This document shows positions 1 through 6,833 of a stretch of DNA of 20,612 bases, in pieces (position 1 is the stretch's first letter; every line of letters begins with the position of its first letter). The notes beneath the pieces are model-generated. The model made no database searches. It had not been told where the DNA came from and saw nothing but the letters and a program-made list of their open reading frames with translations. This stretch comes from JBMYZL01 sp965661765 (GTDB lineage Bacteria; Bacteroidota; Bacteroidia; Flavobacteriales_D; Sanyastnellaceae): contig CBFIFE010000050.1 of the NCBI GenBank assembly GCA_965661765.1, positions 1 through 20,612 on the forward strand, given 5' to 3'. The position numbers and the translations under genes are program-made.

Positions 1-107
1 GGACCAGGGGGACCCGGGGGACCAGGGGGACTAGGGAACGAGGGGGACCAGGGAACGAGGGGGACCAGGGAACGAGGGTGACTAGGGGACTAGGGGGACC
101 AGGGAAC
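1..107. repeat. G-rich tandem repeat (minisatellite), continues off the left edge
   Basis: The first 107 bases are degenerate tandem copies of short G-rich units, GGGGGACCAGG and GGGAACGAGG, with GGGGACTAGG variants. Three successive copies of a 17-18 base composite (GGGGGACCAGGGAACGA) are nearly identical between about 51 and 87. One strand is almost free of T and rich in runs of 3-5 G, so G-quadruplex formation is possible. The array stops exactly at the rpmE terminator. It has no convincing coding content; an open frame from 78 into this region is a chance reading. The total length cannot be known because the array starts outside the window. Confidence 0.85.
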
Positions 108-140
108 AAAAAAGGCTTGCCGATGTGGCAAGCCTTTTTT
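108..140 (-). terminator. Bidirectional rho-independent terminator downstream of rpmE
   Basis: A perfect inverted repeat pairs AAAAAAGGCTTGCC (108-121) with GGCAAGCCTTTTTT (127-140) around a 5-base loop. The 8-bp GC-rich core is flanked by six A and six T, so it can terminate transcription from either side. On the minus strand it lies about 50 bases after the rpmE stop. Confidence 0.9.
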
Positions 141-191
141 GTGATGCGGGAGAAGGGGTCTCCGCAGCACCAGTTTTCGCAGCGACAAGAG

Positions 192-446
192 TTACTTCTT
201 GAACTTTGCGAATTTCTTTTGGAACTTTTCAATTCGACCAGCGGTGTCAACAAACTGAGCCTTGCCTGTATAGAAAGGGTGTGATTTGTGGCTGACCTCC
301 ATCTTGACCAAAGGATACTCGTTTCCGTCTTCCCAAACGATGGTTTCCTTTGTGTTCGCTGTAGAGCGGCTCAAAAAGGTATACTCATTCGACATGTCTT
401 TGAAAACGACGAGGCGATAGTTGTCAGGGTGGATTTCCGGTTTCAT
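192..446 (-). CDS. rpmE: 50S ribosomal protein L31, type B
   Basis: This 84-residue protein matches type-B L31 along its whole length: an N-terminal IHPDNYRLVVFKDMS block, then TKETI, EYPLVKMEVSHKSHPFYTG, and VDTAGRIEKFQKKF near the C-terminus. It lacks the CxxC zinc pairs of type-A L31, so it belongs to the zinc-independent class that many Bacteroidota use as their main L31. L31 bridges the 50S central protuberance and the 30S head. I chose the ATG at 446; an in-frame TTG two codons upstream gives MKMKPE and is less likely. A good -7 promoter box lies 20 bases upstream and a perfect terminator follows, so the gene looks monocistronic. No Shine-Dalgarno sequence is evident. Confidence 0.95.
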   Translation of the reverse strand: MKPEIHPDNYRLVVFKDMSNEYTFLSRSTANTKETIVWEDGNEYPLVKMEVSHKSHPFYTGKAQFVDTAGRIEKFQKKFAKFKK

Positions 447-465
447 CTTCAATCAAATTGGGGCG

Positions 466-497
466 CAAAGATACAAAAGAAAGTCAGACAACACAAT
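466..497 (-). promoter_or_regulatory. Bacteroidota-type promoter for rpmE
   Basis: Read on the minus strand, TATCTTTG at 473-466 is a perfect match to the Bacteroidota -7 consensus TAnnTTTG. A TTG at 497-495 lies 21 bases further upstream, a normal -33 spacing. The predicted start near 461 gives a leader of about 15 bases before the ATG at 446. Confidence 0.65.
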
Positions 498-555
498 GCT
501 TCAGAAATGCGCGATGTTTTCCACATCGACCCGTTGACATTTGTGACACATTGGG

Positions 556-586
556 TTGACGCTGAGGCAAGACGGAAGTAAATTGG
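556..586 (+). promoter_or_regulatory. Candidate promoter for an intergenic small RNA
   Basis: A TTG at 556-558, a 20-base spacer, then TAAATTGG at 579-586, which differs from TAnnTTTG at one position. It points toward the structured segment and terminator that follow. On motif evidence alone this is tentative. Confidence 0.35.
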
Positions 587-590
587 GCTT

Positions 591-684
591 GGTTTTAAGT
601 GAGTTTAGCGCGAGCTAAGCATCAAGTGATAATTTGGTTAAGTTGGTCCTGCTTTGGAACGCCAGAGCAGGACCCTTTTTTTTT
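591..684 (+). ncRNA. Candidate small RNA or leader RNA (unrecognised family)
   Basis: Between the divergent rpmE promoter and the gene at 804 lies a non-coding segment with RNA-like structure. A 7-bp stem (603-609 with 614-620, one G-U pair) closes a GCGA loop, which fits the GNRA tetraloop pattern. About 24 unpaired bases follow, then a strong intrinsic terminator (645-684). No plausible open reading frame ends at this terminator, and its U-tract is only on the plus strand, so it should end a plus-strand transcript that starts in this gap. A near-consensus promoter sits just upstream. It does not resemble 4.5S RNA, tmRNA, 6S RNA or a tRNA as far as I can tell. It could instead be an attenuated leader of the operon at 804. 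Nothing recognisable lies between 685 and 803. Confidence 0.4.
645..684 (+). terminator. Rho-independent terminator with no coding gene before it
   Basis: A 9-bp perfect stem, GGTCCTGCT (645-653) with AGCAGGACC (666-674), has a 12-base loop and is followed by C and nine T (676-684). The other strand has no U-tract, so it does not serve rpmE. Confidence 0.85.
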
Positions 685-803
685 CGGCCAACTCCTCATA
701 ATGACATCCCAGGGTTTACACTGTTCAAGAACACACATTCACCTGTTGGAAACCGATGCCCCGCCCCGAAGAATGCGGAACTTCGACTCGGTAGCTTGCA
801 ATC

Positions 804-2021
804 ATGTTGCTCACGCTGAACTTCATTGCTTTGCGGCTTTTGCTGATGTTTTTGCCCGCCGGTTTTGGCATCGTCGCGGAAAACAATGTCCCGGAAGTGC
901 TGCCCCTTGGCGAGACCGTGTCGGTTCGCTGGGCTGTGCACAAAGGAGATTTGGATGGTTTTGCGAAGCTTACGCTTGACGTTCCTCCGTTTCTTGAAGT
1001 CGACCTTCGCAGTGCCAGTGGTGCGACATTCTCGTTTGAGGGGCAACAAGCGAAGTTGATCTGGATGGACATGCCCGCGGAGGCGACCCTCGCTGTTGGG
1101 TTGGACTTTACTGCGCTGCCGGGGTTTGAAGGTGGAGACATTCGACCCGTGTTCTCGTTTGTCCGCTCTGGAGATCGTGTTGATTTGGCACTCGAATCAG
1201 CCCATGTGCGCCCTGACCCGAAAACAATGCCACTCGGCGTGGCCCATTACCACGGAAAGCGACATGTGGACGTCCAAGAAGGTGGAGAGCACAATGTGCG
1301 ACTGCAGATTGCTTGCGAGCCGACCGCGGGATTTTTGAAAATCGAGGAGGAACTGCCAGCGGGTTGTCGTGCGGAAGTGACGGAAAGCATGGGGGCCACG
1401 ACCAGTGTTTTGAACGACGTATTGAAGTTTGTTTGGTTCGAGGCGCCAGATGTGGAAGGCTTCGACTTGCATTATGTTTTGCATTGTGAGTCGATCGTGG
1501 CCGAACCATGGCAGGGGCACATCGCGTATGTCTCAGCCAATGAACCGCAGAAAAAGACCATCGTGCAAATGGCATGGGCGGGCGAGGACTTCGCTGAGGT
1601 CGTGCAGCATGCTCACAGTGCCGCAGAAACCGATGGCCACGAGGAAACAGAGGGAAACCAGGACGAAAGAAAGGAGAAGGACGACGCTGCGCAGTTGTCT
1701 CGTTCTTCGTTGCCTTCGAGCGCCACGACGACGCCGGATTTGGATTACCGGGTGCAGGTCATGGCCGCCCATCGCTATGTGGATGGGGAATGGATGGAAA
1801 ACCGGTTTGGCCTGAAGGCTCAAATTGATGTGGAAGAAGATCAGGATTGGTACAAATACACCACTGGTCAAGCCAAATCCTACGCCTCCGCAAGAAACCT
1901 GCGCCAAGACCTCATGGCCAGTTACAACTTCCCAGGGCCATTTGTCACCGCGTATCTGCGGGGTGAGCGCATCACCGTTCAAGAGGCCCTGGCACTCTCA
2001 GCCCAACAATGGATTCCATGA
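804..2021 (+). CDS. Secreted protein with a duplicated N-terminal module and a C-terminal SPOR-like domain
   Basis: A 405-residue protein with a hydrophobic N-terminal signal (about residues 1-25). Residues 52-91 and 176-215 look like two copies of one beta-rich module, sharing GFxK, P, GATxS, KxxW and P at a constant 124-residue offset. A highly charged, low-complexity Glu/Lys/Ser/Thr linker (about 268-312) follows. The C-terminus (about 314-395, YRVQVMA ... YKYTTGQ ... A-RNLRQDL ... GPFVTAYLRGERI) resembles SPOR domains, which bind denuded peptidoglycan at division septa. I infer an envelope protein that contacts peptidoglycan; its exact role is unknown. It starts with ATG at 804, without a clear Shine-Dalgarno sequence, and its 3' end overlaps xerD by 13 bases, so the two are probably translationally coupled. 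The link with XerD (chromosome dimer resolution) suits a division-related role, but that is inference. Confidence 0.7.
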   Translation: MLLTLNFIALRLLLMFLPAGFGIVAENNVPEVLPLGETVSVRWAVHKGDLDGFAKLTLDVPPFLEVDLRSASGATFSFEGQQAKLIWMDMPAEATLAVGLDFTALPGFEGGDIRPVFSFVRSGDRVDLALESAHVRPDPKTMPLGVAHYHGKRHVDVQEGGEHNVRLQIACEPTAGFLKIEEELPAGCRAEVTESMGATTSVLNDVLKFVWFEAPDVEGFDLHYVLHCESIVAEPWQGHIAYVSANEPQKKTIVQMAWAGEDFAEVVQHAHSAAETDGHEETEGNQDERKEKDDAAQLSRSSLPSSATTTPDLDYRVQVMAAHRYVDGEWMENRFGLKAQIDVEEDQDWYKYTTGQAKSYASARNLRQDLMASYNFPGPFVTAYLRGERITVQEALALSAQQWIP

Positions 2022-2965
2022 TGCAGAAGGAAAAGACGACGTGGCAAGCTGCCATGGATGGGTTTCAGGTCTACCTGAAATTGGAGCGCGGATTGAGCCC
2101 CAATTCGGTCGCAGCCTATCATCGCGACATTGAACAATTTGCGCGGTTTGCGCAATTCGAGGAAGAGGTGCAGCGCCCTGCAGAAATCCGGCTTGAAACG
2201 GTCGAGCACTTCATGGGGTCACTGTTTGATCGGGGATTGGCGAGGAACAGCCAGGCCCGGATGCTCAGCGGTGTGCGATCGTTTTGCAAATACCTGCGAC
2301 TGGAAGGCATCATGGACAACGACCCCGTCGAATTGGTCGAAAGTCCCCGGCCCATGCGGAAGTTGCCCGATGTTTTGAGCGTCGAGGAGGTGGGCCAAAT
2401 CATCGAATCCATTGACTTGTCCCGTCGAGAAGGCGTGCGCAACAGGGCCATGCTGGAGGTCCTGTACAGTTGCGGCTTGCGGGTTTCAGAACTGTGTGAC
2501 TTGCGGCTGTCCAAGCTGAACGTGGCGGACAGATGGGTGTCTGTGATCGGCAAGGGCAACAAGGAGCGCCTGGTGCCCATCGGCAAGAGGGCTTTGCAAG
2601 CCATTGATGATTATTTGGCCCAATACCGGTCAGCACTCGTCCCACAACCCGGACATGAGGACATCATCTTTTTGGGTCGGCAAGGGCGGAGCATGTCGAG
2701 GCAAATGGCCTTTACAATGATTCGAAGGGCTTCCATCCTTGCCGGCGTTCGCAAAACCGTCAGTCCGCATACCTTTCGGCACAGCTTTGCCACCCACTTG
2801 ATGGAATCCGGGGCGGATTTGCGGGCGGTCCAAGAAATGTTGGGGCATGCCTCCATCACAACCACTGAAATCTACACCCACCTCGATCGACGTTTTTTGC
2901 GCGACCAAATCGAAAAGTATCACCCGAGAAGCGAACGCAATCGATCCGTAGAAAAAGACGCATGA
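2009..2965 (+). CDS. xerD: Site-specific tyrosine recombinase XerD
   Basis: A 318-residue tyrosine recombinase of the usual XerC/XerD length. Residues 12-105 are the core-binding SAM-like domain (FQVYLKLERGLSPNSVAAY). The catalytic domain (about 120-300) keeps the full active site: Arg158 in GLRVSEL, a Lys in GKGNKERLVP (182-190), His254 and Arg257 in HTFRH, His280 in LGHAS and the nucleophile Tyr289 in EIYTH. With a partner it resolves chromosome dimers at dif during division. ATGs at 2009, 2018 and 2021 are all possible starts. The one at 2018 forms an ATGA overlap with the previous stop; I list the longest. It lies inside a tight housekeeping operon with no integrase-like surroundings (no att repeats or cargo), which supports a Xer rather than mobile-element role. 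The next gene overlaps its stop codon by 4 bases. Confidence 0.93.
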   Translation: MDSMMQKEKTTWQAAMDGFQVYLKLERGLSPNSVAAYHRDIEQFARFAQFEEEVQRPAEIRLETVEHFMGSLFDRGLARNSQARMLSGVRSFCKYLRLEGIMDNDPVELVESPRPMRKLPDVLSVEEVGQIIESIDLSRREGVRNRAMLEVLYSCGLRVSELCDLRLSKLNVADRWVSVIGKGNKERLVPIGKRALQAIDDYLAQYRSALVPQPGHEDIIFLGRQGRSMSRQMAFTMIRRASILAGVRKTVSPHTFRHSFATHLMESGADLRAVQEMLGHASITTTEIYTHLDRRFLRDQIEKYHPRSERNRSVEKDA

Positions 2966-3501
2966 AAGCTCCTTGCCTGATTTGGTGCCTTGCTTGTTTT
3001 GCATGGGTTGTTGCGCTGCCGAATGCACTTGGACAGGATGACGACCCAGAGCCCGATGCGCGAGGCTTTTTCGTGACTGTGGGTGATCCGGTGCCAGATT
3101 TTTCACTGACGGCCATCGATGGGCAGACCTACAGCCGAGACAACCTGCTGGGCAAGCCATATGTCCTTCAATTCACAGCTTCATGGTGCAGCGTCTGCCG
3201 AGCTGAAATGCCGCATTTGGAATCCGAAGTTTGGCAAGGCGGCAAAGGCATCTTGGTGTTGGGCGTCGACTTGGACGAGCCTGTTGAGAAAGTGGAACGG
3301 TTTGCAGACCAAACCGGCATCACCTACCCCATTGCCCCAGACCCGGGAGGCGCGGTCTTCTCCAGCATCGCAGCACCCAAGTCAGGCGTGACGCGCAATG
3401 TTGTTGTCAATGCATCTGGCCGAATCGTCATGTTGACACGTTTGTTTGACGCAGAGGAATTCGAGGCCATGAAAGTGTTGATTGCGGGGCTCAATCCTTG
3501 A
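2962..3501 (+). CDS. TlpA/redoxin-family thiol-disulfide oxidoreductase, exported
   Basis: A 179-residue protein with a signal peptide (about residues 1-24, cleavage near ALG-QD) and a thioredoxin fold of the TlpA/AhpC-TSA type. It shows VGDPVPDFSLTAIDGQTY, then the redox motif WCSVC preceded by LQFTAS, then GVDLDEPVEKVERF and a C-terminal GVTRNVVVNASGRIV strand. It probably acts in the periplasm, reducing or oxidising disulfides, for example for cytochrome c maturation or oxidative stress. Where most TlpA proteins have the cis-Pro before the TTFLID strand, this protein has Thr-Arg-Asn, which may change substrate release. The ATG overlaps the xerD stop (ATGA), so it is the last gene of the plus-strand operon. 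Its 3' end overlaps the convergent FISUMP gene by 11 bases and no separate terminator is visible. Confidence 0.85.
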   Translation: MKAPCLIWCLACFAWVVALPNALGQDDDPEPDARGFFVTVGDPVPDFSLTAIDGQTYSRDNLLGKPYVLQFTASWCSVCRAEMPHLESEVWQGGKGILVLGVDLDEPVEKVERFADQTGITYPIAPDPGGAVFSSIAAPKSGVTRNVVVNASGRIVMLTRLFDAEEFEAMKVLIAGLNP

Positions 3502-4207
3502 GGCAGCGAACGGAAAGTCCATTCCCGTGGGGGTTCGTCGATCGATAGACCCCTGTTCCCCAATTGGAGATGCTTCGCATCCACAAAGCGCCTCCCCCAT
3601 GCCATGGTGTGGATGACCACCAAAATCCAGAATCACCCCAATTCCAATCCCCCCCGTCAGCGCCCCGGAAGCCCCCTGGCAATGCAGAGAACCCGAAGGC
3701 ATTCAAGCCATTCCATTCTTCGTAGCGCGGGGACTCCATTCGAAGTTGGTCTGCGTGTCCACCTCGAAAGCCGGTTTTCTCCACCTCTGCAGCTGAAAGG
3801 CCCAATGCCATTTCGAGCCGATTCCAATCGCCGTCCGAAGGCACGTGCCAACCGACAGGGCACAACCCCGCTGAATCAAGAATGGCCGCAGCGTTGTATA
3901 TGCGGCCCTCCCCCACGGGTCTGCCCTTCCTTGTCACCACGCCGGTCTGTGGCAGGTTGTTCGATGACAACTCGGCCCATTGGACTGCATCAACGACGAG
4001 CAGTCCACGACCATCAGCGAACCTTGTGGTGGAGAGGTTCTCTGCAAACCAGCACTGCATGCCCACGTTCACCAGGGCATAGGTGGTCTCGTGGTATGTC
4101 AACACCGCCGGGTGAGGACACTGCGCAGGCACATCGTTCAAAGCAAGCAGCCCCAGCAGAGTGGCTGCTGCTGCTGCTGCTGCTGCGAATTGTTTGTGTT
4201 TCGTCAT
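3491..4207 (-). CDS. Exported FISUMP-domain protein (Fibrobacter succinogenes major paralogous domain)
   Basis: A 238-residue protein with an alanine-rich signal peptide (about residues 1-29, probable cleavage near VPA-QC). The mature part is one FISUMP domain. It has YALVNVGMQCWFAENLSTTRFADG at its start, GWHVPSDGDWNRLE in the middle, GFSALPGGFRG, then WWSST and a terminal NPHGNGLSVRCLKD. These C-type-lectin-like domains are common in Bacteroidota and Fibrobacteres surface proteins; their molecular function is mostly unknown. The two cysteines near the ends (Cys in QCW and in VRCL) probably form a disulfide. The ATG overlaps the gluQ stop by 4 bases (ATGA), which suggests coupled translation with an unrelated tRNA-modifying enzyme. 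Eight consecutive Ala codons in the signal peptide come from a GCA repeat. Its end overlaps the tlpA-like gene. Confidence 0.82.
   Translation of the reverse strand: MTKHKQFAAAAAAAATLLGLLALNDVPAQCPHPAVLTYHETTYALVNVGMQCWFAENLSTTRFADGRGLLVVDAVQWAELSSNNLPQTGVVTRKGRPVGEGRIYNAAAILDSAGLCPVGWHVPSDGDWNRLEMALGLSAAEVEKTGFRGGHADQLRMESPRYEEWNGLNAFGFSALPGGFRGADGGDWNWGDSGFWWSSTPWHGGGALWMRSISNWGTGVYRSTNPHGNGLSVRCLKD
4164..4186. repeat. Trinucleotide repeat (GCT/AGC)7 in the FISUMP signal peptide
   Basis: Seven perfect GCT units (4164-4184) plus GC. On the minus strand they read as seven GCA codons followed by GCC, giving eight alanines in the hydrophobic part of the signal peptide. Slippage by whole units would alter signal length without a frameshift. 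Confidence 0.9.
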
Positions 4208-5052
4208 CGGCTTTGGGTCAAATGGCGCCCTGCCCAGGCCTCAGTGGCCCGTGAGTAGCTGTCATCCAAGTCAGGGGTCGCTTGGATGCCCAGGTGCAAA
4301 TGGTCAAACACCGCTTGCAGTGCGGCGGCGGGGTTGGACGATTTTACAGGCGGGGCGAGGGTTTGCTTGGAGAGTTTTTGGCCCAATGCATTCACCACCA
4401 AGGGCAAATGCATGAAGGAAGGCACGGGCCAGCGCAGGGCCTGCATCAATGCCAAATGTCGCGCTGTGGAATCCAACAAATCCGCTCCCCGGACAACATC
4501 CGTAACGCCGCTGTCGTGGTCATCGACGACCACTGCCAAATGATAGGCCCAGAAGCCATCGGAGCGTCGCAGAACAAAATCCCCAATCTCTGTGGTCCAA
4601 TCGAATTGTTGGTGACCGGCCATGCGGTCCTGCCATGTGGCCTTGCCCGAAGGAACTTGGAATCGATCGGCTTTTCCCATCTGCTGACCGCGGCAGGTGC
4701 CGGGATAAACGGGATGACCGGCCAACATCGCCCGGGTGCAATTGCAACCGAACGCATGTCCGGTGGACCGCAATTGTTCGAGAACCTCGGCGTAACGGTG
4801 ATGCCGTTCGCTTTGACGCCAAACCTGACGATCCCAGTGCAGACCAAAGACCTCCAAGGTCCGGAGAATATCGTCTGCAGCGCCTGCAATTGCCCTCGGA
4901 GGATCCAAATCTTCGATGCGAACCAACCACTCCCCTCCCCTGGCGCGTGCATCCAAAAATGAACCCACCGCAGCCACCAACGAGCCCATGTGCAAACGGC
5001 CCGTGGGCGAAGGGGCAAATCGCCCAACAGGTTTCAAATCAGCCGCGGACAA
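4204..5052 (-). CDS. gluQ: Glutamyl-Q tRNA(Asp) synthetase
   Basis: A 282-residue paralogue of the glutamyl-tRNA synthetase catalytic core that lacks the anticodon-binding domain. It activates glutamate and attaches it to the queuosine of tRNA(Asp). The N-terminal GRFAPSPTGRLHMGSLVAA carries the HIGH-like motif. VRIEDLDPPR follows, then the zinc site (Cys-Asn-Cys ... Tyr-x3-Cys, the C/C/Y/C set found in the family). WAYHLAVVVDDHDSGVTDVVRGADLL precedes a KLSKQ motif equivalent to KMSKS. The best start is TTG at 5052, which keeps the residues before GRFAPSP and overlaps the ettA stop by 14 bases; a shorter form from an in-frame TTG at 5037 is possible. Overlaps on both sides (ettA upstream, FISUMP downstream) indicate one transcript. 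Confidence 0.93.
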   Translation of the reverse strand: MSAADLKPVGRFAPSPTGRLHMGSLVAAVGSFLDARARGGEWLVRIEDLDPPRAIAGAADDILRTLEVFGLHWDRQVWRQSERHHRYAEVLEQLRSTGHAFGCNCTRAMLAGHPVYPGTCRGQQMGKADRFQVPSGKATWQDRMAGHQQFDWTTEIGDFVLRRSDGFWAYHLAVVVDDHDSGVTDVVRGADLLDSTARHLALMQALRWPVPSFMHLPLVVNALGQKLSKQTLAPPVKSSNPAAALQAVFDHLHLGIQATPDLDDSYSRATEAWAGRHLTQSR

Positions 5053-6727
5053 GTTTGCGGTACTTCACACGTTTGGGACCAGAATCCCCCAAGCGCTTCT
5101 TTTTGTTCTCCTCATATTCGCTGTACGTCCCCTCAAACCAATACACTTGAGAGTCCCCTTCGAAAGCAAGGATGTGCGTGCAAATTCGGTCGAGGAAGTA
5201 GCGGTCGTGAGAAATGACCACCGCGCAGCCTGCAAATGATTCAATGCCCTCCTCGAGCGCCCGCAACGTGTCCACATCGATGTCGTTCGTGGGCTCGTCC
5301 AGCAAAAGAACGTTGGCTTCGGTTTTGAGCGTCATCGCCAAATGCAAGCGGTTCCGCTCCCCACCAGACAGCACGCCACACTTCTTTTGTTGGTCACTGC
5401 CGTTGAAATTGAACTTCGAGACGTACGCTCGGCTGTTGAAGAGTTTGCCGCCGATTTCCAATTGCTCCGTTCCCCCACTGACCACTTCCCACACCGTCTT
5501 CTCGGGATCGATGTCTTTGTGCCGCTGATCGACATAACCCACGGCAACGGTTTCTCCGACCTTGAAGTTGCCGCCATCGGACTCTTCCTCTCCCATGATC
5601 ATTCTGAAAAGGGTGGTCTTCCCCGCGCCGTTGGGGCCGATGACCCCAACGATGCCCGCAGGTGGCAACGCGAAACTCAAGTCCTCGATGAGCAACTTGT
5701 CCTCAAATCCCTTCTGAATGTGCTCCGCCTCGATGACCACATTGCCCAATCGCGGGCCGTTGGGAATCGGAATGCTCAAGCGCGCGTCCTTTTCCGCAGT
5801 GCCTTCCGAAAGCATGGACTCGTAATTGCTGACACGGGCTTTGTTTTTCGCTCGTCGTCCCTTGGGCGATTGCCGAACCCACTCCAGCTCCCGTTCGAGT
5901 TCCTTGCGACGCTTGGATTCGTGCTTTTCTTCTTGCGCCATGCGCTTGGTCTTTTGCTCCAACCAAGTCGCGTAATTCCCCTCATATGGAATCCCTTGGC
6001 CCCGATCGAGTTCCAAAATCCAACCGGCAACATTGTCCAAGAAATACCGATCGTGTGTCACGCAAAGGACGGTGCCGGGGTACTGCTCCAAATGGTGTTC
6101 GAGCCAATCAATGGACTCCGCATCCAAGTGGTTCGTCGGCTCGTCGAGGAGCAGCACATCAGGTTGTTGCAGCAAAAGGCGGCACAAAGCCACCCGGCGA
6201 CGTTCTCCACCGGACAGCACAGAAATCTTTGCGTCGTCCGGTGGGCAACGCAAAGCATCCATGGCGATGCTCAATTTTGTATCGAGCTCCCAGGCGCCGA
6301 GGGCATCGATTTGGTCTTGAACCTCTGCCTGCCGATTCATCAACGCCTCCATTTTGTCAGGATCGTTGAGGATTTCCTCATCCATGAACTTGGCATTGAT
6401 CTCCTCATATTCCTTGAGCACATCCACAATTTCCTGCGTGCCTTCTTCGACGATCTCGCGTACGGTTTTGCTCTCATCGAGCTGGGGCTCCTGGCTGAGG
6501 TAACCCACTTTCAGCCCGGGGGACCAAGTGACATCGCCGGTGTACGCATCGTCCAAACCCGCGATGATCTTCATCACCGTGGATTTTCCGGCGCCATTCG
6601 GACCCAAGATGCCGATTTTCGCGCCGTAATAGAAGCCAAGGGTGATGTCCTTCAGAATGTGTTTGCCTGTGGGGGTGACCTTGTTCACCCGGTGCATGCT
6701 GAATATGATTTTCTTGTCGTCTGACAT
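5039..6727 (-). CDS. ettA: Energy-dependent translational throttle protein EttA (ABC-F ATPase)
   Basis: A 562-residue ABC-F protein with two nucleotide-binding domains and no membrane segments. Domain 1 has Walker A GPNGAGKST (about 42-50), signature LSGGERRRV and Walker B VLLLDEPTNHLDAES. The linker is lysine/arginine-rich (about 250-310, LEREL-EWVRQSPKGRRAKNKAR), as expected for the P-site tRNA interaction motif. Domain 2 repeats GPNGAGKTT, LSGGERNRL and LLLDEPTNDIDV. The segment GIPYEGNYATWLEQK is characteristic of EttA. It binds the ribosomal E site and gates entry into elongation according to the ATP/ADP ratio. I chose ATG at 6727 (MSDDKKIIFSMHRV) because it aligns with the family start; the ATG eight codons earlier is just past a run of eight C. 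A perfect TAACTTTG box at 6809-6802 predicts a leader of about 70 bases. Confidence 0.95.
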   Translation of the reverse strand: MSDDKKIIFSMHRVNKVTPTGKHILKDITLGFYYGAKIGILGPNGAGKSTVMKIIAGLDDAYTGDVTWSPGLKVGYLSQEPQLDESKTVREIVEEGTQEIVDVLKEYEEINAKFMDEEILNDPDKMEALMNRQAEVQDQIDALGAWELDTKLSIAMDALRCPPDDAKISVLSGGERRRVALCRLLLQQPDVLLLDEPTNHLDAESIDWLEHHLEQYPGTVLCVTHDRYFLDNVAGWILELDRGQGIPYEGNYATWLEQKTKRMAQEEKHESKRRKELERELEWVRQSPKGRRAKNKARVSNYESMLSEGTAEKDARLSIPIPNGPRLGNVVIEAEHIQKGFEDKLLIEDLSFALPPAGIVGVIGPNGAGKTTLFRMIMGEEESDGGNFKVGETVAVGYVDQRHKDIDPEKTVWEVVSGGTEQLEIGGKLFNSRAYVSKFNFNGSDQQKKCGVLSGGERNRLHLAMTLKTEANVLLLDEPTNDIDVDTLRALEEGIESFAGCAVVISHDRYFLDRICTHILAFEGDSQVYWFEGTYSEYEENKKKRLGDSGPKRVKYRKLVRG

Positions 6728-6801
6728 GAAACTGGTTTTGTGATGAATCATCCGGGGGGGGAATCAGGCCAAACCCGACCCACCAAGCGCCACCGGCCCC
6801 G

Positions 6802-6833
6802 CAAAGTTAAGCCTTCGGCTCGAGCTCCAACAA
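6802..6833 (-). promoter_or_regulatory. Promoter for ettA, embedded in the end of the metallophosphoesterase gene
   Basis: TAACTTTG (6809-6802 on the minus strand) is a perfect TAnnTTTG. Its first three bases are the TAA stop of the upstream metallophosphoesterase. TTG triplets at 6833-6831 and 6830-6828 lie 21 and 18 bases upstream, within coding sequence. The start of transcription would be about 70 bases before the ettA ATG. Confidence 0.6.

Noticed and set aside
1..107. Possible CRISPR array at the left edge
   Set aside because: The units are about 10-18 bases, degenerate and adjacent, with no unique spacers and no cas genes.
288..581. A 97-codon plus-strand frame over rpmE and its promoter
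   Set aside because: It overlaps the rpmE gene on the other strand for half its length and has no conserved features.
2009..2965. Mobile-element integrase
   Set aside because: The tyrosine recombinase has XerD features, sits in an overlapping housekeeping operon, and has no att sites, cargo or other mobility genes around it.
5342..6724. A 460-codon open frame antisense to ettA
   Set aside because: It lies entirely opposite a clear ABC-F gene and has no recognisable domain. Long antisense frames are expected opposite GC-rich coding sequence.
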